Source of the DNA: Methanomicrobiaceae archaeon
Lineage (GTDB): Archaea > Halobacteriota > Methanomicrobia > Methanomicrobiales > Methanomicrobiaceae
Length of the DNA stretch: 61,106 bases
Assembly: GCA_016937345.1 (NCBI GenBank)
Contig: JAFGWE010000034.1
Coordinates: 1-61,106, forward strand
Reading direction: 5' to 3'
The notes beneath the pieces were generated by a model, which saw nothing but the letters and a program-made list of their open reading frames with translations, made no database searches and had not been told where the DNA came from. Position numbers and translations under genes: made by a program. Below are positions 50,924-60,950 of the stretch, piece after piece. Every line of letters starts with the position of its first letter. The stretch's first letter is position 1.

Positions 50924-52318
50924 ATGAAGGGGAGCAGTATACTGATAGTCGAGGATGAAATGATAATTTCAATGGAAATTGGTGGCATGCTTAAAAAGCT
51001 TGGCTACAATGTTGCCGGTTCAGTAATAAGCGGGCGGGGTGCGATTCAGACAGCAAGGGATAAAAGACCTGATCTTATTCTTATGGACATAAGGCTGAAA
51101 GGTGATATGGACGGGATTGAGGCGGCCAAAAAAATTATGGAATTATATAACATCCCTGTGATTTTTCTTACCGCGAATTCCGATGAAACGACAATTAAAA
51201 GAGCGGTTGAACTAAAACCTGCGGGAATTCTGATAAAACCCTTTAAGGAGCGCGATCTGTTTGGAAATATTGAGATGGCTATTCACAAGCATAAAGTATC
51301 ACAAAAAATGAAATTATCCAATTCTGATAAATCATATGATCCAATTGCCAAAAAAATCTCTAGTTTAAAATCTCCATTACTCTTAACTGACAGCAAGGGA
51401 GAAATAAACCATGTTAATAAATCCGCTGCCAAATTGATAGGTATTGATAAGAATAAAATAATCGGCAGAAACATCTCTGATATTTTCGGGATATCTCCGG
51501 AACAAAAAAAAAATAATCCGGATGAACAGGAATTCAGCATAATCCTGCCCGATACTTTAATTCTTGAGAAAGAGGATAAAAATATTCAGCTTCGTCTGTC
51601 ATCAGGATTCGTTCTTAATGATCAAAAAGAAATACACGGTTTTATTTTCTCCCTGAATAATGATGCTAAAAGTATAGTTGATCCGGAAAAATCATGGAGC
51701 ATCTCGCCGCAGCTCATGGATTCCGTAAATGAGATAATATTCAGGGTGAATGAAAAGATGAATATTGTCCAGTACAACAATAACTTTATCAGACTCTCGA
51801 AAAAACTTGGAATAAGTCTGCCTCAGCTGAAAAGACCAGTTAATAATATTATGGAATTGTCTTTTCTGGTCGGTGCAGATAATTATTCTCATGTTTTTAA
51901 GACAGATAAACCTCTTACTTTTACAAACCGGTTCAAATTAAAAAACAATGAAATTAAGTACTTCCGTATAAGCCTCATTCCTGAATATAATGAAGTTCTG
52001 GGGACTCATATTACCGCATTAATAGATGATATGACGCCCATAATCCGGGCAAAAGAGCAGACTCAGTGTGTTACAGACAGTGTCGGGGAGATTGAGCACT
52101 GCATCAATGAAATATATTCGATAGTTAATAATGTTAAAAAACCGCTTTTAAACATTCTTAAAACTTCTGAGAGCAAAAATGATCTTTTATCCCTGAAAAT
52201 AACCGAAAACGCTTATGAAATTATTGATCTTCTGGAAAATTTTGATCTTCAGAGACTAAGGCATGAAGGTGTTATTGACAACATCTATAACCTTGGTAAA
52301 GCAGCCGATGCGTGGTAA
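50924..52318 (+). CDS. response regulator with PAS-like sensory domains
   Basis: 464 residues. Residues 1-120 are a receiver domain: ILIVEDEMII acid pocket, phospho-acceptor in LILMDIRLKG, T in FLTANS and the K in LIKPFKERD. Residues about 140-260 resemble a PAS domain (LLTDSKGEINHVNKSAAKLIG), and a second PAS-like part lies around 265-390. The C-terminal ~80 residues are helical like a dimerisation domain but lack a phospho-His box and ATPase. The output is therefore unknown. No partner kinase is in the window; archaeal response regulators of this type usually have orphan kinases. Confidence 0.85.
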   Translation: MKGSSILIVEDEMIISMEIGGMLKKLGYNVAGSVISGRGAIQTARDKRPDLILMDIRLKGDMDGIEAAKKIMELYNIPVIFLTANSDETTIKRAVELKPAGILIKPFKERDLFGNIEMAIHKHKVSQKMKLSNSDKSYDPIAKKISSLKSPLLLTDSKGEINHVNKSAAKLIGIDKNKIIGRNISDIFGISPEQKKNNPDEQEFSIILPDTLILEKEDKNIQLRLSSGFVLNDQKEIHGFIFSLNNDAKSIVDPEKSWSISPQLMDSVNEIIFRVNEKMNIVQYNNNFIRLSKKLGISLPQLKRPVNNIMELSFLVGADNYSHVFKTDKPLTFTNRFKLKNNEIKYFRISLIPEYNEVLGTHITALIDDMTPIIRAKEQTQCVTDSVGEIEHCINEIYSIVNNVKKPLLNILKTSESKNDLLSLKITENAYEIIDLLENFDLQRLRHEGVIDNIYNLGKAADAW

Positions 52319-52406
52319 AAAGAGATTATTTTTATTGCATCTCGTTGGTGTCCTTTCAATTCTGGCCACACTATCCATATCATCTGCGTTCTCAATTATA
52401 TTTTAG
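52308..52406 (+). CDS. 32-aa hydrophobic small ORF overlapping the response regulator stop
   Basis: An ATG at 52308, eleven bases before the end of the response regulator stop codon, opens a 32-codon frame. It starts with the basic MRGKKR and continues as one hydrophobic helix (LFLLHLVGVLSILATL). It ends at TAG 52404-52406. The overlap would allow translational coupling. It may be a real small membrane protein or the leader of a decayed membrane gene: the same frame stays open for 32 more codons after the TAG. Confidence 0.35.
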   Translation: MRGKKRLFLLHLVGVLSILATLSISSAFSIIF

Positions 52407-52911
52407 TCAGATATCTGACCGGTGCCATTTCTTTGATTCAGGGGATGATGAATCAGAGAGAGCAGGTGGACTTCTATTGTATAAAATTTAATTATTGCTG
52501 ATAAATGCTGAGTCATTGTAATCTCTTTAAAAAAATTCAAACCGCTGATATTTTCTGAATTTGACGCTAAGATGGTTTGATTTTTTTAGAGCTCTTAAAA
52601 GCGCATGAGGCTGTGCAAACTGGCAGGGGTTTTTTGTCATAAAGAGTAATACTTTATAGATGTTAGCGTAGCACGAATAAAAAAAAGATTCCAATTTTGC
52701 TTTTTATATTTGAAATTAACCTTTATTGATAAACTATTTTTTTACAATTATATTGCTTCTTATTAGGAATGCTTATATTCTGAGTACATAATAATGTACC
52801 CTTGTCCCTTGCGGGGACGTGCAGTAGTGATTACCATAGTTAGCGACAGTATATGCTGTCAGTATTCAGTGAACGAAAAGCATTGCACATAATGGGTATA
52901 GGAGGAAAAAT
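52407..52911 (+). promoter_or_regulatory. mcr operon promoter and structured leader
   Basis: No further gene is seen between the small ORF and mcrB. CTTATATT at 52772-52779 is the likely TATA box, placing the start near 52802 and giving a leader of about 110 bases. The leader holds two hairpins, GTCCC-TTGCG-GGGAC (52804-52818) and GACAG-TATATG-CTGTC (52845-52860). GGAGG at 52901-52905 is a strong ribosome site before the ATG at 52912. Farther upstream, GGCAGGGGTTTTTT (about 52622-52635) may end the preceding transcript. Confidence 0.6.
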
Positions 52912-54213
52912 ATGGCAAAATATTCCGACACAATCGATCTTTATTCAGACGACGGAAAAGTTCTGAAAAGCAACGTTTCCCTCGAGAAGATAAGCCCGCT
53001 TGTCAATCCGGCAACCTTGAAGCTTATCGACCTCACAAAGAGGAGCATTGCAGTAAACCTTGGCGGTATTGAGGCAGCACTCAAGACCGGCAAGCTTGGA
53101 AAAGGCGCAATTCTTGGCCGTGAACTGGATCTTCCAATCATGGCAAACAAGGATGCAATTGTTGCAAAGATTAAGGAAATGGTCGACGTCCTTGGCGGCG
53201 AGACCGTTGTTCACGAGTACAAGGGCGGACAGCTCCTTTTAGTCGAGGTTCCTGAAGCACGTATGAAAGCAGCATCAACATACGATGCAGCTATCACATC
53301 AGTTGCAGCAGCGACAACATATGCAATTGTTGACCAGTTTGACATTGACATGTTCAATGCATCAACTGTAAAGGCAGCAACCTTCGGAAGCTACCCGCAC
53401 ACAATGGATATGGAAGGCGCACTTGTAACATCAATTCTTGCAAACCCACAGAACAACGAAGGTCTTGGTTTCTCACTCCGTAACATCGGTGCAAACCACT
53501 TCGTTATGATGACAGGCAAGAATGCAATGCAGGGTGCAGCACTTGCATCAACACTTGAAGTAGCAGGAGAGTTTGAGATGGGTGGAGCAATCGGCCCGTT
53601 CGAGCGCCACATGCTTCTTCAGTACGCATTCCAGGGTCTTAACGCAAACAACCTTGTATATGATCTCGTAAAAGAGAACGGTCAGACCGGAACAGTCGGT
53701 ACAGTCGTTCAGTCACTTGTTGAGAAGGCAATCGAGGACAAAGTAATCGTTCCGGGAAAGAAGGGCGGCTACTTCCAGTTCTACGACACAAAGGACCCGA
53801 TGATGTGGAACGCATATGCAGCAGCAGGTACACTTGCAGCAACCATGGTAAACTGTGGTGCAGGACGTTTCGCACAGGCAGTATCCTCAACAATGCTCTA
53901 CTTCAACGACCTTCTTGAACACGAGACAGGTCTTCCATCCACAGACTTTGGCCGTGTAATGGGAACCGCAGTCGGTTTCTCATTCTTCAGCCACTCAATC
54001 TATGGTGGTGGAGGTCCAGGTATCTTCAACGGTAACCACGTCGTAACACGCCACGCAAACGGCTGTGCTATTCCGTGTGTAGTAGCAGCATGTGCACTTG
54101 ATGCAGGTACACAGATGTTCACACCAGAGGGTACATCTGCAATCATGGGCCAGACCTACGGTCAGATCCCTGAGTTCAGCAAACCGATCCAGCAGATCGC
54201 AAACGGCGTCTGA
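52912..54213 (+). CDS. mcrB: methyl-coenzyme M reductase beta subunit
   Basis: 433 residues, full length. It is part of the alpha2beta2gamma2 enzyme that makes methane from methyl-CoM and CoB. N-terminal SDTIDLYSDDGK and the C-terminal HSIYGGGGPGIFNGNHVVTRH, which lines the active-site channel, are classic. First gene of mcrBDCGA. Codon use is biased toward a few codons, as expected for a very highly expressed gene. Confidence 0.98.
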   Translation: MAKYSDTIDLYSDDGKVLKSNVSLEKISPLVNPATLKLIDLTKRSIAVNLGGIEAALKTGKLGKGAILGRELDLPIMANKDAIVAKIKEMVDVLGGETVVHEYKGGQLLLVEVPEARMKAASTYDAAITSVAAATTYAIVDQFDIDMFNASTVKAATFGSYPHTMDMEGALVTSILANPQNNEGLGFSLRNIGANHFVMMTGKNAMQGAALASTLEVAGEFEMGGAIGPFERHMLLQYAFQGLNANNLVYDLVKENGQTGTVGTVVQSLVEKAIEDKVIVPGKKGGYFQFYDTKDPMMWNAYAAAGTLAATMVNCGAGRFAQAVSSTMLYFNDLLEHETGLPSTDFGRVMGTAVGFSFFSHSIYGGGGPGIFNGNHVVTRHANGCAIPCVVAACALDAGTQMFTPEGTSAIMGQTYGQIPEFSKPIQQIANGV

Positions 54214-54235
54214 ATAGATCAAAATACAGATTGGA

Positions 54236-54712
54236 ATGACTAAAAGCCAATATCCCCAGTGCAGGGCAATACCTCTCCGCATGTTGTCACCGACTACTGC
54301 CGAGAAATATCTCAATGAGGTGGTAAAGGTACCCGGAATACGCAGAATGGTGGTCAACGGACCATCACTTCCTGCTGTGGTGCCTTATGGTCCGGCAAGA
54401 GGTAAACCAAATCCCAACTCCAACAGGCGTACTATAAAAGTTGGTAATGCCGATATGGAACTTCGGGTTCAGGTTGGAACCATAGTCTTTGAGGTAGAAG
54501 ACACATCTGTTATCGAAAAAATACGTGAAGTCTCAAATGAATTCTTCAAAGATATAAACTTCCCGTGTCAGGTACAGGAGGGCAAGTTTATGAAAACTTC
54601 ACCTACGCTTGCGGATTACTGCAAGTACGGACCTGACGCTGATGAATCGGTAATAGGTCTTATTGATCCCAAAAAGAAAGACGGTCCAATCATAATACAG
54701 GGAATAAGATAA
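54236..54712 (+). CDS. mcrD: methyl-coenzyme M reductase operon protein D
   Basis: 158 residues. McrD is an accessory protein that associates with Mcr and is thought to assist its assembly; it is not part of the mature enzyme. Typical stretches are AEKYLNEVVKVPGI and YGPARGKPNP. It starts 22 bases after mcrB and precedes mcrC by 3 bases. Confidence 0.95.
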   Translation: MTKSQYPQCRAIPLRMLSPTTAEKYLNEVVKVPGIRRMVVNGPSLPAVVPYGPARGKPNPNSNRRTIKVGNADMELRVQVGTIVFEVEDTSVIEKIREVSNEFFKDINFPCQVQEGKFMKTSPTLADYCKYGPDADESVIGLIDPKKKDGPIIIQGIR

Positions 54713-54715
54713 AAT

Positions 54716-55336
54716 ATGCCGCTTGGTCGTGTAACCCAGGTTGTTGACTGCCGCGAAAGTATGGGCATGGGAAAAGGCGGAGGCCTCGCACAGCGTGGCA
54801 CAATATCAGAATGCCGCTATCCTGATGTCATTGTCGTAGGTATGTCCCCCGGGAGACGCCATGTGACAAAACCTGTATGCGATATCACATCGGGGCTCAG
54901 AAGGGAAGGAGTCGAATTCTCAGTAAGCACTCTTGTGCTGAATGCGGGAAGCGGCGTTCCTTCGGATGCGCCCAAAATTGCAGGTTCGGTTCTGGGAGCC
55001 TATTTCGGTATTAACGAAAAAGAGGTAGCCCAGATTGAACAGCATAAGGTGGCAATTCTTCATCACGGGAATGTTCGTTCCCATGTTGTTGAAAAAGTCC
55101 GCAAAATTCTCTCACAATGCAATATTGATGCAATAGTGGTGTCGCAGGCTCCGATAGACTATGAAGACCTTGCAAAAGTTGGTGTAAAAACCGCTTATGT
55201 TCTTCCTTCAGAGGAGAATATCCGCACTAAAGGAAAAGTGGTGGCAATAATAAGCGGGGTAACCCGCGGACAGACGCCGCCAAGAGAAAAACTGGCAGAA
55301 GTTATTTCGGCTGTAATGAATGTGATGAAACAATAA
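54716..55336 (+). CDS. mcrC: methyl-coenzyme M reductase operon protein C
   Basis: 206 residues. McrC takes part in the ATP-dependent activation of the nickel F430 site together with methanogenesis marker proteins. VVDCRESMGMGKGGGLAQRG at the N-terminus and the VSQAPIDYEDL region are typical. The usual mcrBDCGA order is preserved. Confidence 0.95.
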   Translation: MPLGRVTQVVDCRESMGMGKGGGLAQRGTISECRYPDVIVVGMSPGRRHVTKPVCDITSGLRREGVEFSVSTLVLNAGSGVPSDAPKIAGSVLGAYFGINEKEVAQIEQHKVAILHHGNVRSHVVEKVRKILSQCNIDAIVVSQAPIDYEDLAKVGVKTAYVLPSEENIRTKGKVVAIISGVTRGQTPPREKLAEVISAVMNVMKQ

Positions 55337-55354
55337 ATTTGAGGTGAAATGATA

Positions 55355-56116
55355 ATGGCATACAAACCACAGTATGGGCCAGGTACATCTATTGTCGCTG
55401 CAAACAGGCGCAAACAGATGGACCCGACACACAAACTCGAAAAGGTTCGTGATGTAACAGATGAAGACATTGTGCTTATCCTCGGTCACCGTGCACCAGG
55501 CTCGGCATATCCGACAGCACACCCGCCCCTTGCAGAACAGCAGGAGCCGGACTGTCCAATCAGAAAAATTGTAGCACCAACAGAGGGTGCAAAGGCAGGA
55601 GACCGCGTACGTTACATTCAGTTCGCTGATTCAATGTTCAACGCACCGTCCCAGCCATACCAGCGTACATACGCAGAGATGTACCGCTTCCGTGGAATCG
55701 ACCCCGGTACACTCTCAGGACGTCAGATCGTCGAGTGCCGTGAGCGTGACCTTGAGCAGTACTCAAAACTCTTAATTGAAACAGAAATGTTTGAGCCATC
55801 ACTTGTAAGCTGCCGTGGTGCAACCGTTCACGGACACTCACTGCGTCTTGCAGAAGATGGAATGATGTTTGATATGCTCCAGCGCTGTATTCTCGGTGCA
55901 GACGGTATTGTCAGATATGTAAAGGACCAGATTGGAGAGCCGCTCGACCGTGAGGTTGCAGTCGGAAAGCCAATGGGCGACGAATGGGTAAAAGCACACT
56001 CAACAATCTTCCACTCACTTGTTGGTGTTGCATACCGTGACGATGCAGAGTACATTGAATACATCCAGCGTATCCACGCACTCAGGACAAAATACGGCTT
56101 TATGCCAAAGGAGTGA
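55355..56116 (+). CDS. mcrG: methyl-coenzyme M reductase gamma subunit
   Basis: About 253 residues from the ATG at 55355 (GAGGTG upstream; an ATG two codons earlier is less well spaced). AYKPQYGPGTSIVAANR at the start, LILGHRAPGSAYPTAHPPL and SCRGATVHGHSLRLAEDGMM are characteristic. Gamma subunit residues help hold the coenzyme and F430. Confidence 0.98.
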   Translation: MAYKPQYGPGTSIVAANRRKQMDPTHKLEKVRDVTDEDIVLILGHRAPGSAYPTAHPPLAEQQEPDCPIRKIVAPTEGAKAGDRVRYIQFADSMFNAPSQPYQRTYAEMYRFRGIDPGTLSGRQIVECRERDLEQYSKLLIETEMFEPSLVSCRGATVHGHSLRLAEDGMMFDMLQRCILGADGIVRYVKDQIGEPLDREVAVGKPMGDEWVKAHSTIFHSLVGVAYRDDAEYIEYIQRIHALRTKYGFMPKE

Positions 56117-56121
56117 TATAA

Positions 56122-57828
56122 ATGGGAAAAATAGAGAGATCACAGAAACTTTTCCTCAACGCACTTAAGGAGAAGTTCCAGGGAGAAGACCCCGAGTCAG
56201 TAAAGACCGCATTCTACAACTTCAATGGTGTCCGCCAGTCTCCACGTAAGCGTGAATTCATGGCTGAAGCAAAAGGCATTGAGATGAAGCGTGGAATCTC
56301 CATGTATGATCCTGAGCACTGCCACCTTGGTGGTATTCCTATGGGTCAGAGACAGCTCATGACCTACCAGGTTTCAGGAACAGATGTATTCGTAGAGGGT
56401 GACGATTTACACTTTGTAAACAACTCCGCAATGCAGCAGATGTGGGATGACATCAGAAGGACTGTTATTGTAGGAATGGACCTTGCACACGCAACACTCC
56501 AGAAGCGTCTCGGAAAGGAAGTAACTCCTGAAACAATCAACGAGTACCTCCACATCTTAAACCACGCAATGCCTGGCGCAGCTGTCGTTCAGGAACACAT
56601 GGTTGAGACCCACCCGGGACTTGTCGATGACTGTTTCGTAAAGGTATTCACTGGTGATGATGAGATGGCTGACGGCATTGAGCCTCAGTTCTTAATCGAC
56701 ATTGAGAAGCTCTTCCCTGCAGACAAGGCTGAAGTCCTAAAGAAGCAGGTCGGCAAATCAATGTACCAGGCTATCCACATCCCGACAATTGTCTCAAGGA
56801 CTTGTGATGGTGGAACAACCTCCAGATGGTCTGCTATGCAGATCGGTATGTCATTCATCGCTGCATACAGAATGTGTGCCGGTGAAGCAGCAGTAGCTGA
56901 CCTTTCATTCGCAGCAAAGCACGCTGGTGTAATTCAGATGGCTTCCCACCTGCCGGCACGCCGTGCACGTGGACCAAACGAGCCGGGTGGAATTAAATTC
57001 GGTCTCTTCTCAGATATCATCCAGGCAGACCGCACACATCCAAAAGACCCTGCAAAGGCATCTCTTGAGGTAGTCGGTGCAGGTACAATGCTCTTTGATC
57101 AGATCTGGCTTGGTTCCTACATGTCCGGTGGTGTCGGATTTACACAGTATGCAACAGCAGCATACACTGACAACATCCTTGATGAGTTCACATACTACGG
57201 TATGGACTACATAAAAGACAAATACGGCGTAGACTACACACACCCAGACCCCGCAAAGATTGTTAAGCCAACACAGGAAGTTGTAAACGACATCGCATCC
57301 GAGGTTAACCTCAATGCAATGGAGCAGTACGAGCAGTACCCGACAATGATGGAAGACCACTTCGGTGGTTCACAGCGTGCCGGTGTAATGGCAGCAGCAT
57401 GTGGTCTTTCCTGTTCAATTGCAACCGGAAACTCCAATGCAGGTCTTAACGGATGGTACCTTTCAATGCTTATGCACAAGGAAGGATGGTCACGTCTCGG
57501 ATTCTTCGGCTACGATCTTCAGGACCAGTGTGGTTCAGCAAACTCCCTTTCAATGGAGCCTGACCGCGGTCTTATGGGAGAACTTCGTGGACCAAACTAT
57601 CCAAACTACGCAATGAACGTAGGACACCAGGGAGAGTACGCAGCTATCGTCGGTGCAGCCCACTACGGCCGCGGCGACGCATACTCATTCCAGCCGCTCG
57701 TGAAGATTACCTTCGCAGATCCGTCACTGAAATTCGACTTTGCAGAACCGCGCCGCGAGTTTGCAAAGGGAGCAATCCGCGAATTCATGCCTGCCGGAGA
57801 GCGCTCACTGATCATACCTGCAAGGTAA
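56122..57828 (+). CDS. mcrA: methyl-coenzyme M reductase alpha subunit
   Basis: 568 residues, full length. It carries F430 and most of the catalytic residues. Sites of the known post-translational modifications are present: the methyl-His region [16 protein letters not shown], the methyl-Arg region [11 protein letters not shown], the thioglycine region [15 protein letters not shown], and the Gln/Cys region [16 protein letters not shown]. The sequence is of a canonical methanogen MCR with no sign of an alkane-type variant. Last gene of the operon; T8 follows. Confidence 0.98.
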   Translation: MGKIERSQKLFLNALKEKFQGEDPESVKTAFYNFNGVRQSPRKREFMAEAKGIEMKRGISMYDPEHCHLGGIPMGQRQLMTYQVSGTDVFVEGDDLHFVNNSAMQQMWDDIRRTVIVGMDLAHATLQKRLGKEVTPETINEYLHILNHAMPGAAVVQEHMVETHPGLVDDCFVKVFTGDDEMADGIEPQFLIDIEKLFPADKAEVLKKQVGKSMYQAIHIPTIVSRTCDGGTTSRWSAMQIGMSFIAAYRMCAGEAAVADLSFAAKHAGVIQMASHLPARRARGPNEPGGIKFGLFSDIIQADRTHPKDPAKASLEVVGAGTMLFDQIWLGSYMSGGVGFTQYATAAYTDNILDEFTYYGMDYIKDKYGVDYTHPDPAKIVKPTQEVVNDIASEVNLNAMEQYEQYPTMMEDHFGGSQRAGVMAAACGLSCSIATGNSNAGLNGWYLSMLMHKEGWSRLGFFGYDLQDQCGSANSLSMEPDRGLMGELRGPNYPNYAMNVGHQGEYAAIVGAAHYGRGDAYSFQPLVKITFADPSLKFDFAEPRREFAKGAIREFMPAGERSLIIPAR

Positions 57829-57841
57829 GATCTACACAATA

Positions 57842-57849
57842 TTTTTTTT
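57842..57849 (+). terminator. T-run terminator after mcrA
   Basis: A T8 run 13 bases after the mcrA stop, followed by an A-rich stretch. A likely intrinsic terminator for the mcr operon. Confidence 0.55.
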
Positions 57850-58031
57850 CTTAGATCAAAAAAACCCGTGCAGTTGGTATTAAACCGCATTTTGGGGCTT
57901 ATTCTGCTTTTTTTATAGGACAAACCTTTCGAAAGCTTTAATAAACTACTAATCGACTTATTTTTGAATCCAAAAAGGGTTTCGTGTAAACGTGTATCTC
58001 TGGTGCATGTAGCACACAGGAGGATGCCTTA
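57850..58031 (+). promoter_or_regulatory. mtr operon promoter and leader
   Basis: AGCTTTAATAAAC around 57933-57945 is the best TATA candidate, with transcription from about 57970. The leader contains a short hairpin GTGC-ATGTA-GCAC (58003-58015) directly before the AGGAGG ribosome site (58018-58023). Confidence 0.45.
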
Positions 58032-58937
58032 ATGGAAGAGTTACTATTTGGCATCGGTATAAGCGCTGTTGCGGGCGCTCTTGCCACTGTATCCGGTGCT
58101 GCGGAAGATACTGAGTCTGATATCGGATCACAGGGTGACCCGAATTCACAGGTTCAGCTCGCTCCGCAGATGGGGTATATTCACCGTATTTATAGCAAAG
58201 CTATCTCCGGTGAACCCCCAGCATACGGATTATGGTGTGCTATGGGAGCAGGCCTCGCATGGGCGCTAATGGCGATTAACTACAATCCCGTTCTTGCGAT
58301 AGTCTTAGGTTCGGCTATAGCTGTGTTTGTACAGGGTGTATATGCAACCACAGCTTACCTGGGCAGGACTGCAAGTCTGGCAAAATTTGAACAGCCGGTT
58401 TATATCGACTTAATCAAGTCGGTCACAACCGTGACCATGGCGCATGCGTTTATTGCAATATTTACGTGTGTGGCAATGTGTTTCCTTATGGTAAACGCAC
58501 TCGGACATCCTTTCCCGCTCCCGCTTCTGGGACTCGTATGGGGTATTGCACTTGGAGCAGCAGGTTCTGCAACAGGTAACCCGTTCTATGGAAAGGAGCG
58601 CCAGTACCAGTCACAGGCATTTGGTGCGGGCGTACCAATTTCTGCATCCGGTAATATCGTCCGGTATGCAGAAGCAGGTCAGCGCAGTTCACTTGATAAC
58701 GGATGGTTCACCTCAAAGATGGGCGGTCCGGCATCAGGTGTCTGTTTTGGTCTTATTGTGTTCCTTGAACTGTGGCGTACAATCTTCTTCGAAGGTTTTG
58801 CCGCAGGCTGGGGTGCAGTAATTGCAGGTATCGTACTGATTCTCATCTTCATGATAATCGACAGATACGTTGAGAAATGGGCACGTAAAACATACGGTCC
58901 GTACACAGAAGAAGCAGCAGAGGAGGCATCAGCATGA
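58032..58937 (+). CDS. mtrE: tetrahydromethanopterin S-methyltransferase subunit E
   Basis: 301 residues, integral membrane protein with about six helices. GSQGDPNSQVQLAPQMGYIHRIYSKAISGEPPAYGLW near the N-terminus and GNPFYGKERQYQSQAFGAG are typical. It is part of the sodium-pumping Mtr complex that transfers the methyl group from H4MPT to CoM. First gene of mtrEDCBA. The stop overlaps mtrD by 4 bases. Confidence 0.97.
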   Translation: MEELLFGIGISAVAGALATVSGAAEDTESDIGSQGDPNSQVQLAPQMGYIHRIYSKAISGEPPAYGLWCAMGAGLAWALMAINYNPVLAIVLGSAIAVFVQGVYATTAYLGRTASLAKFEQPVYIDLIKSVTTVTMAHAFIAIFTCVAMCFLMVNALGHPFPLPLLGLVWGIALGAAGSATGNPFYGKERQYQSQAFGAGVPISASGNIVRYAEAGQRSSLDNGWFTSKMGGPASGVCFGLIVFLELWRTIFFEGFAAGWGAVIAGIVLILIFMIIDRYVEKWARKTYGPYTEEAAEEASA

Positions 58938-59767
58938 GTGCACTTGGAGGAGGCCATGCAGGAGGAGACGGAATGAACCCGGTAGCAGCAGTTGTCGGTC
59001 TTGTTCTGTTGATTCTCGCACTTGGAATTATATATGTTCTCTCGCCGGGTATGGCATTCATGGCACTTATCGGTGTTATCATCGGTGGTGTAATGATAGG
59101 TTTCGGAGTTCACTTCGTGCCTGTCGGTGGTGCTCCTGCAGCTATGGGTCAGTCACCCGGTATTGCAACTGGTGTTACCATGCTTGCAGCCGGTGCTGGT
59201 CTTGCAGGTCTCTTCGGTGGCGCATGGGCAGCAGAGCTTGGCTTTGGTGTCGCATTAGCCGGCGGAGCGATCGGTGGCGGTCTCATGATGGCAATCACCT
59301 GTTTGATGGTTAACGTAGTCTACGTTTACGCAATGGGTATTCCTGCAGCATCCGGTAAGGTTGCAAAGGATCCGATTACAGGCGATACATTTGAGGCATA
59401 CAAATCAAAGGGTACCGAAGGTCACGGCCTGCCATTCATCTCCTATGTTGGTGGTGTAATTGGCGGTATGCTTGGTGGTCTCGGCGGTACATTGATTTAT
59501 CTTGAACTTCTTGCAGTATACGAAGCATTCCTTCCGGCAGCACTTAATGCTCAGGCAGAGCAGATTGTTCCGCTCGCAGTAGGTCTTGCAGGTATCTTTG
59601 CAGTAGGTCTGTTCCTTATTAACGCAGTTTTAGCTGCATACAATATTACAGGAACAATCGAAGGTCCACATGACCCGAAGTTTAAGAGATTCCCGCGTGC
59701 AGTCGTTGGTTGTGCAGTCGCATCAGCAGTATGCGGTCTGTTTGCCATTATACTGGTGGTTATTTGA
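58934..59767 (+). CDS. mtrD: tetrahydromethanopterin S-methyltransferase subunit D
   Basis: 277 residues, membrane subunit with six to seven helices. Gly/Ala-rich helices and the cytoplasmic loop KVAKDPITGDTFEAYKSKGTEGHGLPFIS are diagnostic. Together with C and E it likely forms the sodium path. ATGA overlap with mtrE. Confidence 0.97.
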   Translation: MSALGGGHAGGDGMNPVAAVVGLVLLILALGIIYVLSPGMAFMALIGVIIGGVMIGFGVHFVPVGGAPAAMGQSPGIATGVTMLAAGAGLAGLFGGAWAAELGFGVALAGGAIGGGLMMAITCLMVNVVYVYAMGIPAASGKVAKDPITGDTFEAYKSKGTEGHGLPFISYVGGVIGGMLGGLGGTLIYLELLAVYEAFLPAALNAQAEQIVPLAVGLAGIFAVGLFLINAVLAAYNITGTIEGPHDPKFKRFPRAVVGCAVASAVCGLFAIILVVI

Positions 59768-59779
59768 GGTGTATTAGAT

Positions 59780-60652
59780 ATGTCAGTACAAATTACAGCA
59801 TCTGAAGGCGGCATGCCACACAACAAAGTGATGGCTATCGGTCTTATCGGTTCGATAGTTTGCATGTATCTTACATACCTGAATACAATCACCGGTACAG
59901 AGATCTTCTCGTTCTTTGGTGGTATTGCAGCGGTATTTGCCCTTTGGTGGGGTACAGATACAATCAAACATCTGTGCAGCTACGGTCTTGGTACCGGTGT
60001 TCCGTCAGCAGGTATGATTGCACTTGGTTCCGGTGTAATTGCGATGATTCTCGCAACCAAACTCAGCACAATGGGTCTCATTTCATCAGTTATGATAATC
60101 CCGATTGGCTGTGTTATTATTGCGGCAATCATTGGTGCAATTCTCGGATACATTGCAAACAATATCGTTAACATGAACATCCCTGTGATGATTGTTTCAC
60201 TTGCAGAACTCTGTATTGTCGGAGCAATTACAATTCTTGGTCTTTCTGCAATGGCAGCAGGCAGTTTTGTATTTGCAGACCTTGTTACAGGTTCAGTTAC
60301 ATTCTTCGGTGTAGCAATTGCCGATTATCAGGCATCAGTTATAGGCGGAGGAGTAATTGCAGTAATCTTTATGCTTGGTGCAATAGCAGTCCAGCACGCA
60401 TTCAATGCATGTCTCGGACCAAATGAGTCCCAGGACAGAACACTCATGCTTGCAGCAGAGTGTGGTTTCCTGAGCATGATTGTTGTTTCAATTATGTCAT
60501 TTGCATTCATCAGCGCAGGTTCCGCAATTCTCGCGTTTATAGTTTCTGTACTTGGATGGGTGTACACATACAATCAGTATCTTGTAATGTCAAAGCGTGA
60601 CGCATACATGTGGCTTGACGCCAAGCCTATCCTTGAGAAGAAGGAGGCCTAA
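59780..60652 (+). CDS. mtrC: tetrahydromethanopterin S-methyltransferase subunit C
   Basis: 290 residues, membrane subunit with about seven helices. GGMPHNKVMAIGLIGS at the N-terminus, GTGVPSAGMIALGSGV and the C-terminal LGWVYTYNQYLVMSKRDAYMW are typical. GAGGTG precedes the ATG. Confidence 0.96.
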   Translation: MSVQITASEGGMPHNKVMAIGLIGSIVCMYLTYLNTITGTEIFSFFGGIAAVFALWWGTDTIKHLCSYGLGTGVPSAGMIALGSGVIAMILATKLSTMGLISSVMIIPIGCVIIAAIIGAILGYIANNIVNMNIPVMIVSLAELCIVGAITILGLSAMAAGSFVFADLVTGSVTFFGVAIADYQASVIGGGVIAVIFMLGAIAVQHAFNACLGPNESQDRTLMLAAECGFLSMIVVSIMSFAFISAGSAILAFIVSVLGWVYTYNQYLVMSKRDAYMWLDAKPILEKKEA

Positions 60653-60655
60653 AGT

Positions 60656-60940
60656 ATGGGATATATTCAGGTACTTCCCGAATTCGGACTTGTTGCAGAC
60701 CCTATGATTGGTCTTGTTACAACAGCAGGTGCATCACTTGGTCCGGTTCTGGAACAGGTATCCGAGCTTGAGTTAATTACAGACGATATCGTCGGTATGC
60801 TCTCAGGCGAAGGTAAGTTCCTTTCATCATTCCCGAACAGAGAGAAATCTCTTGTTTATGCAGGAAGTGTCACAGCAATATGGTATGGTATAGCAGTTGG
60901 ACTATTTATCGCGGGTTTAGTCGCGTTTGCGTTACTCTGA
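60656..60940 (+). CDS. mtrB: tetrahydromethanopterin S-methyltransferase subunit B
   Basis: 94 residues: a soluble part ([15 protein letters not shown]) with one C-terminal membrane helix ([23 protein letters not shown]). Small accessory subunit of Mtr. AGGAGG lies inside the end of mtrC before the ATG. Confidence 0.95.
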   Translation: MGYIQVLPEFGLVADPMIGLVTTAGASLGPVLEQVSELELITDDIVGMLSGEGKFLSSFPNREKSLVYAGSVTAIWYGIAVGLFIAGLVAFALL

Positions 60941-60950
60941 GGTGTTAGAT

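Noticed and set aside
52404-52502. Amber readthrough (pyrrolysine) of the small ORF
   Set aside because: The frame stays open after TAG, but no pyl genes or methylamine methyltransferases are in the window and the downstream peptide is not recognisable; AT-rich chance is likelier.
56122-57828. Alkane-type (non-methanogenic) McrA variant
   Set aside because: The modification-site regions are those of canonical methanogen McrA and the operon order mcrBDCGA is classical.
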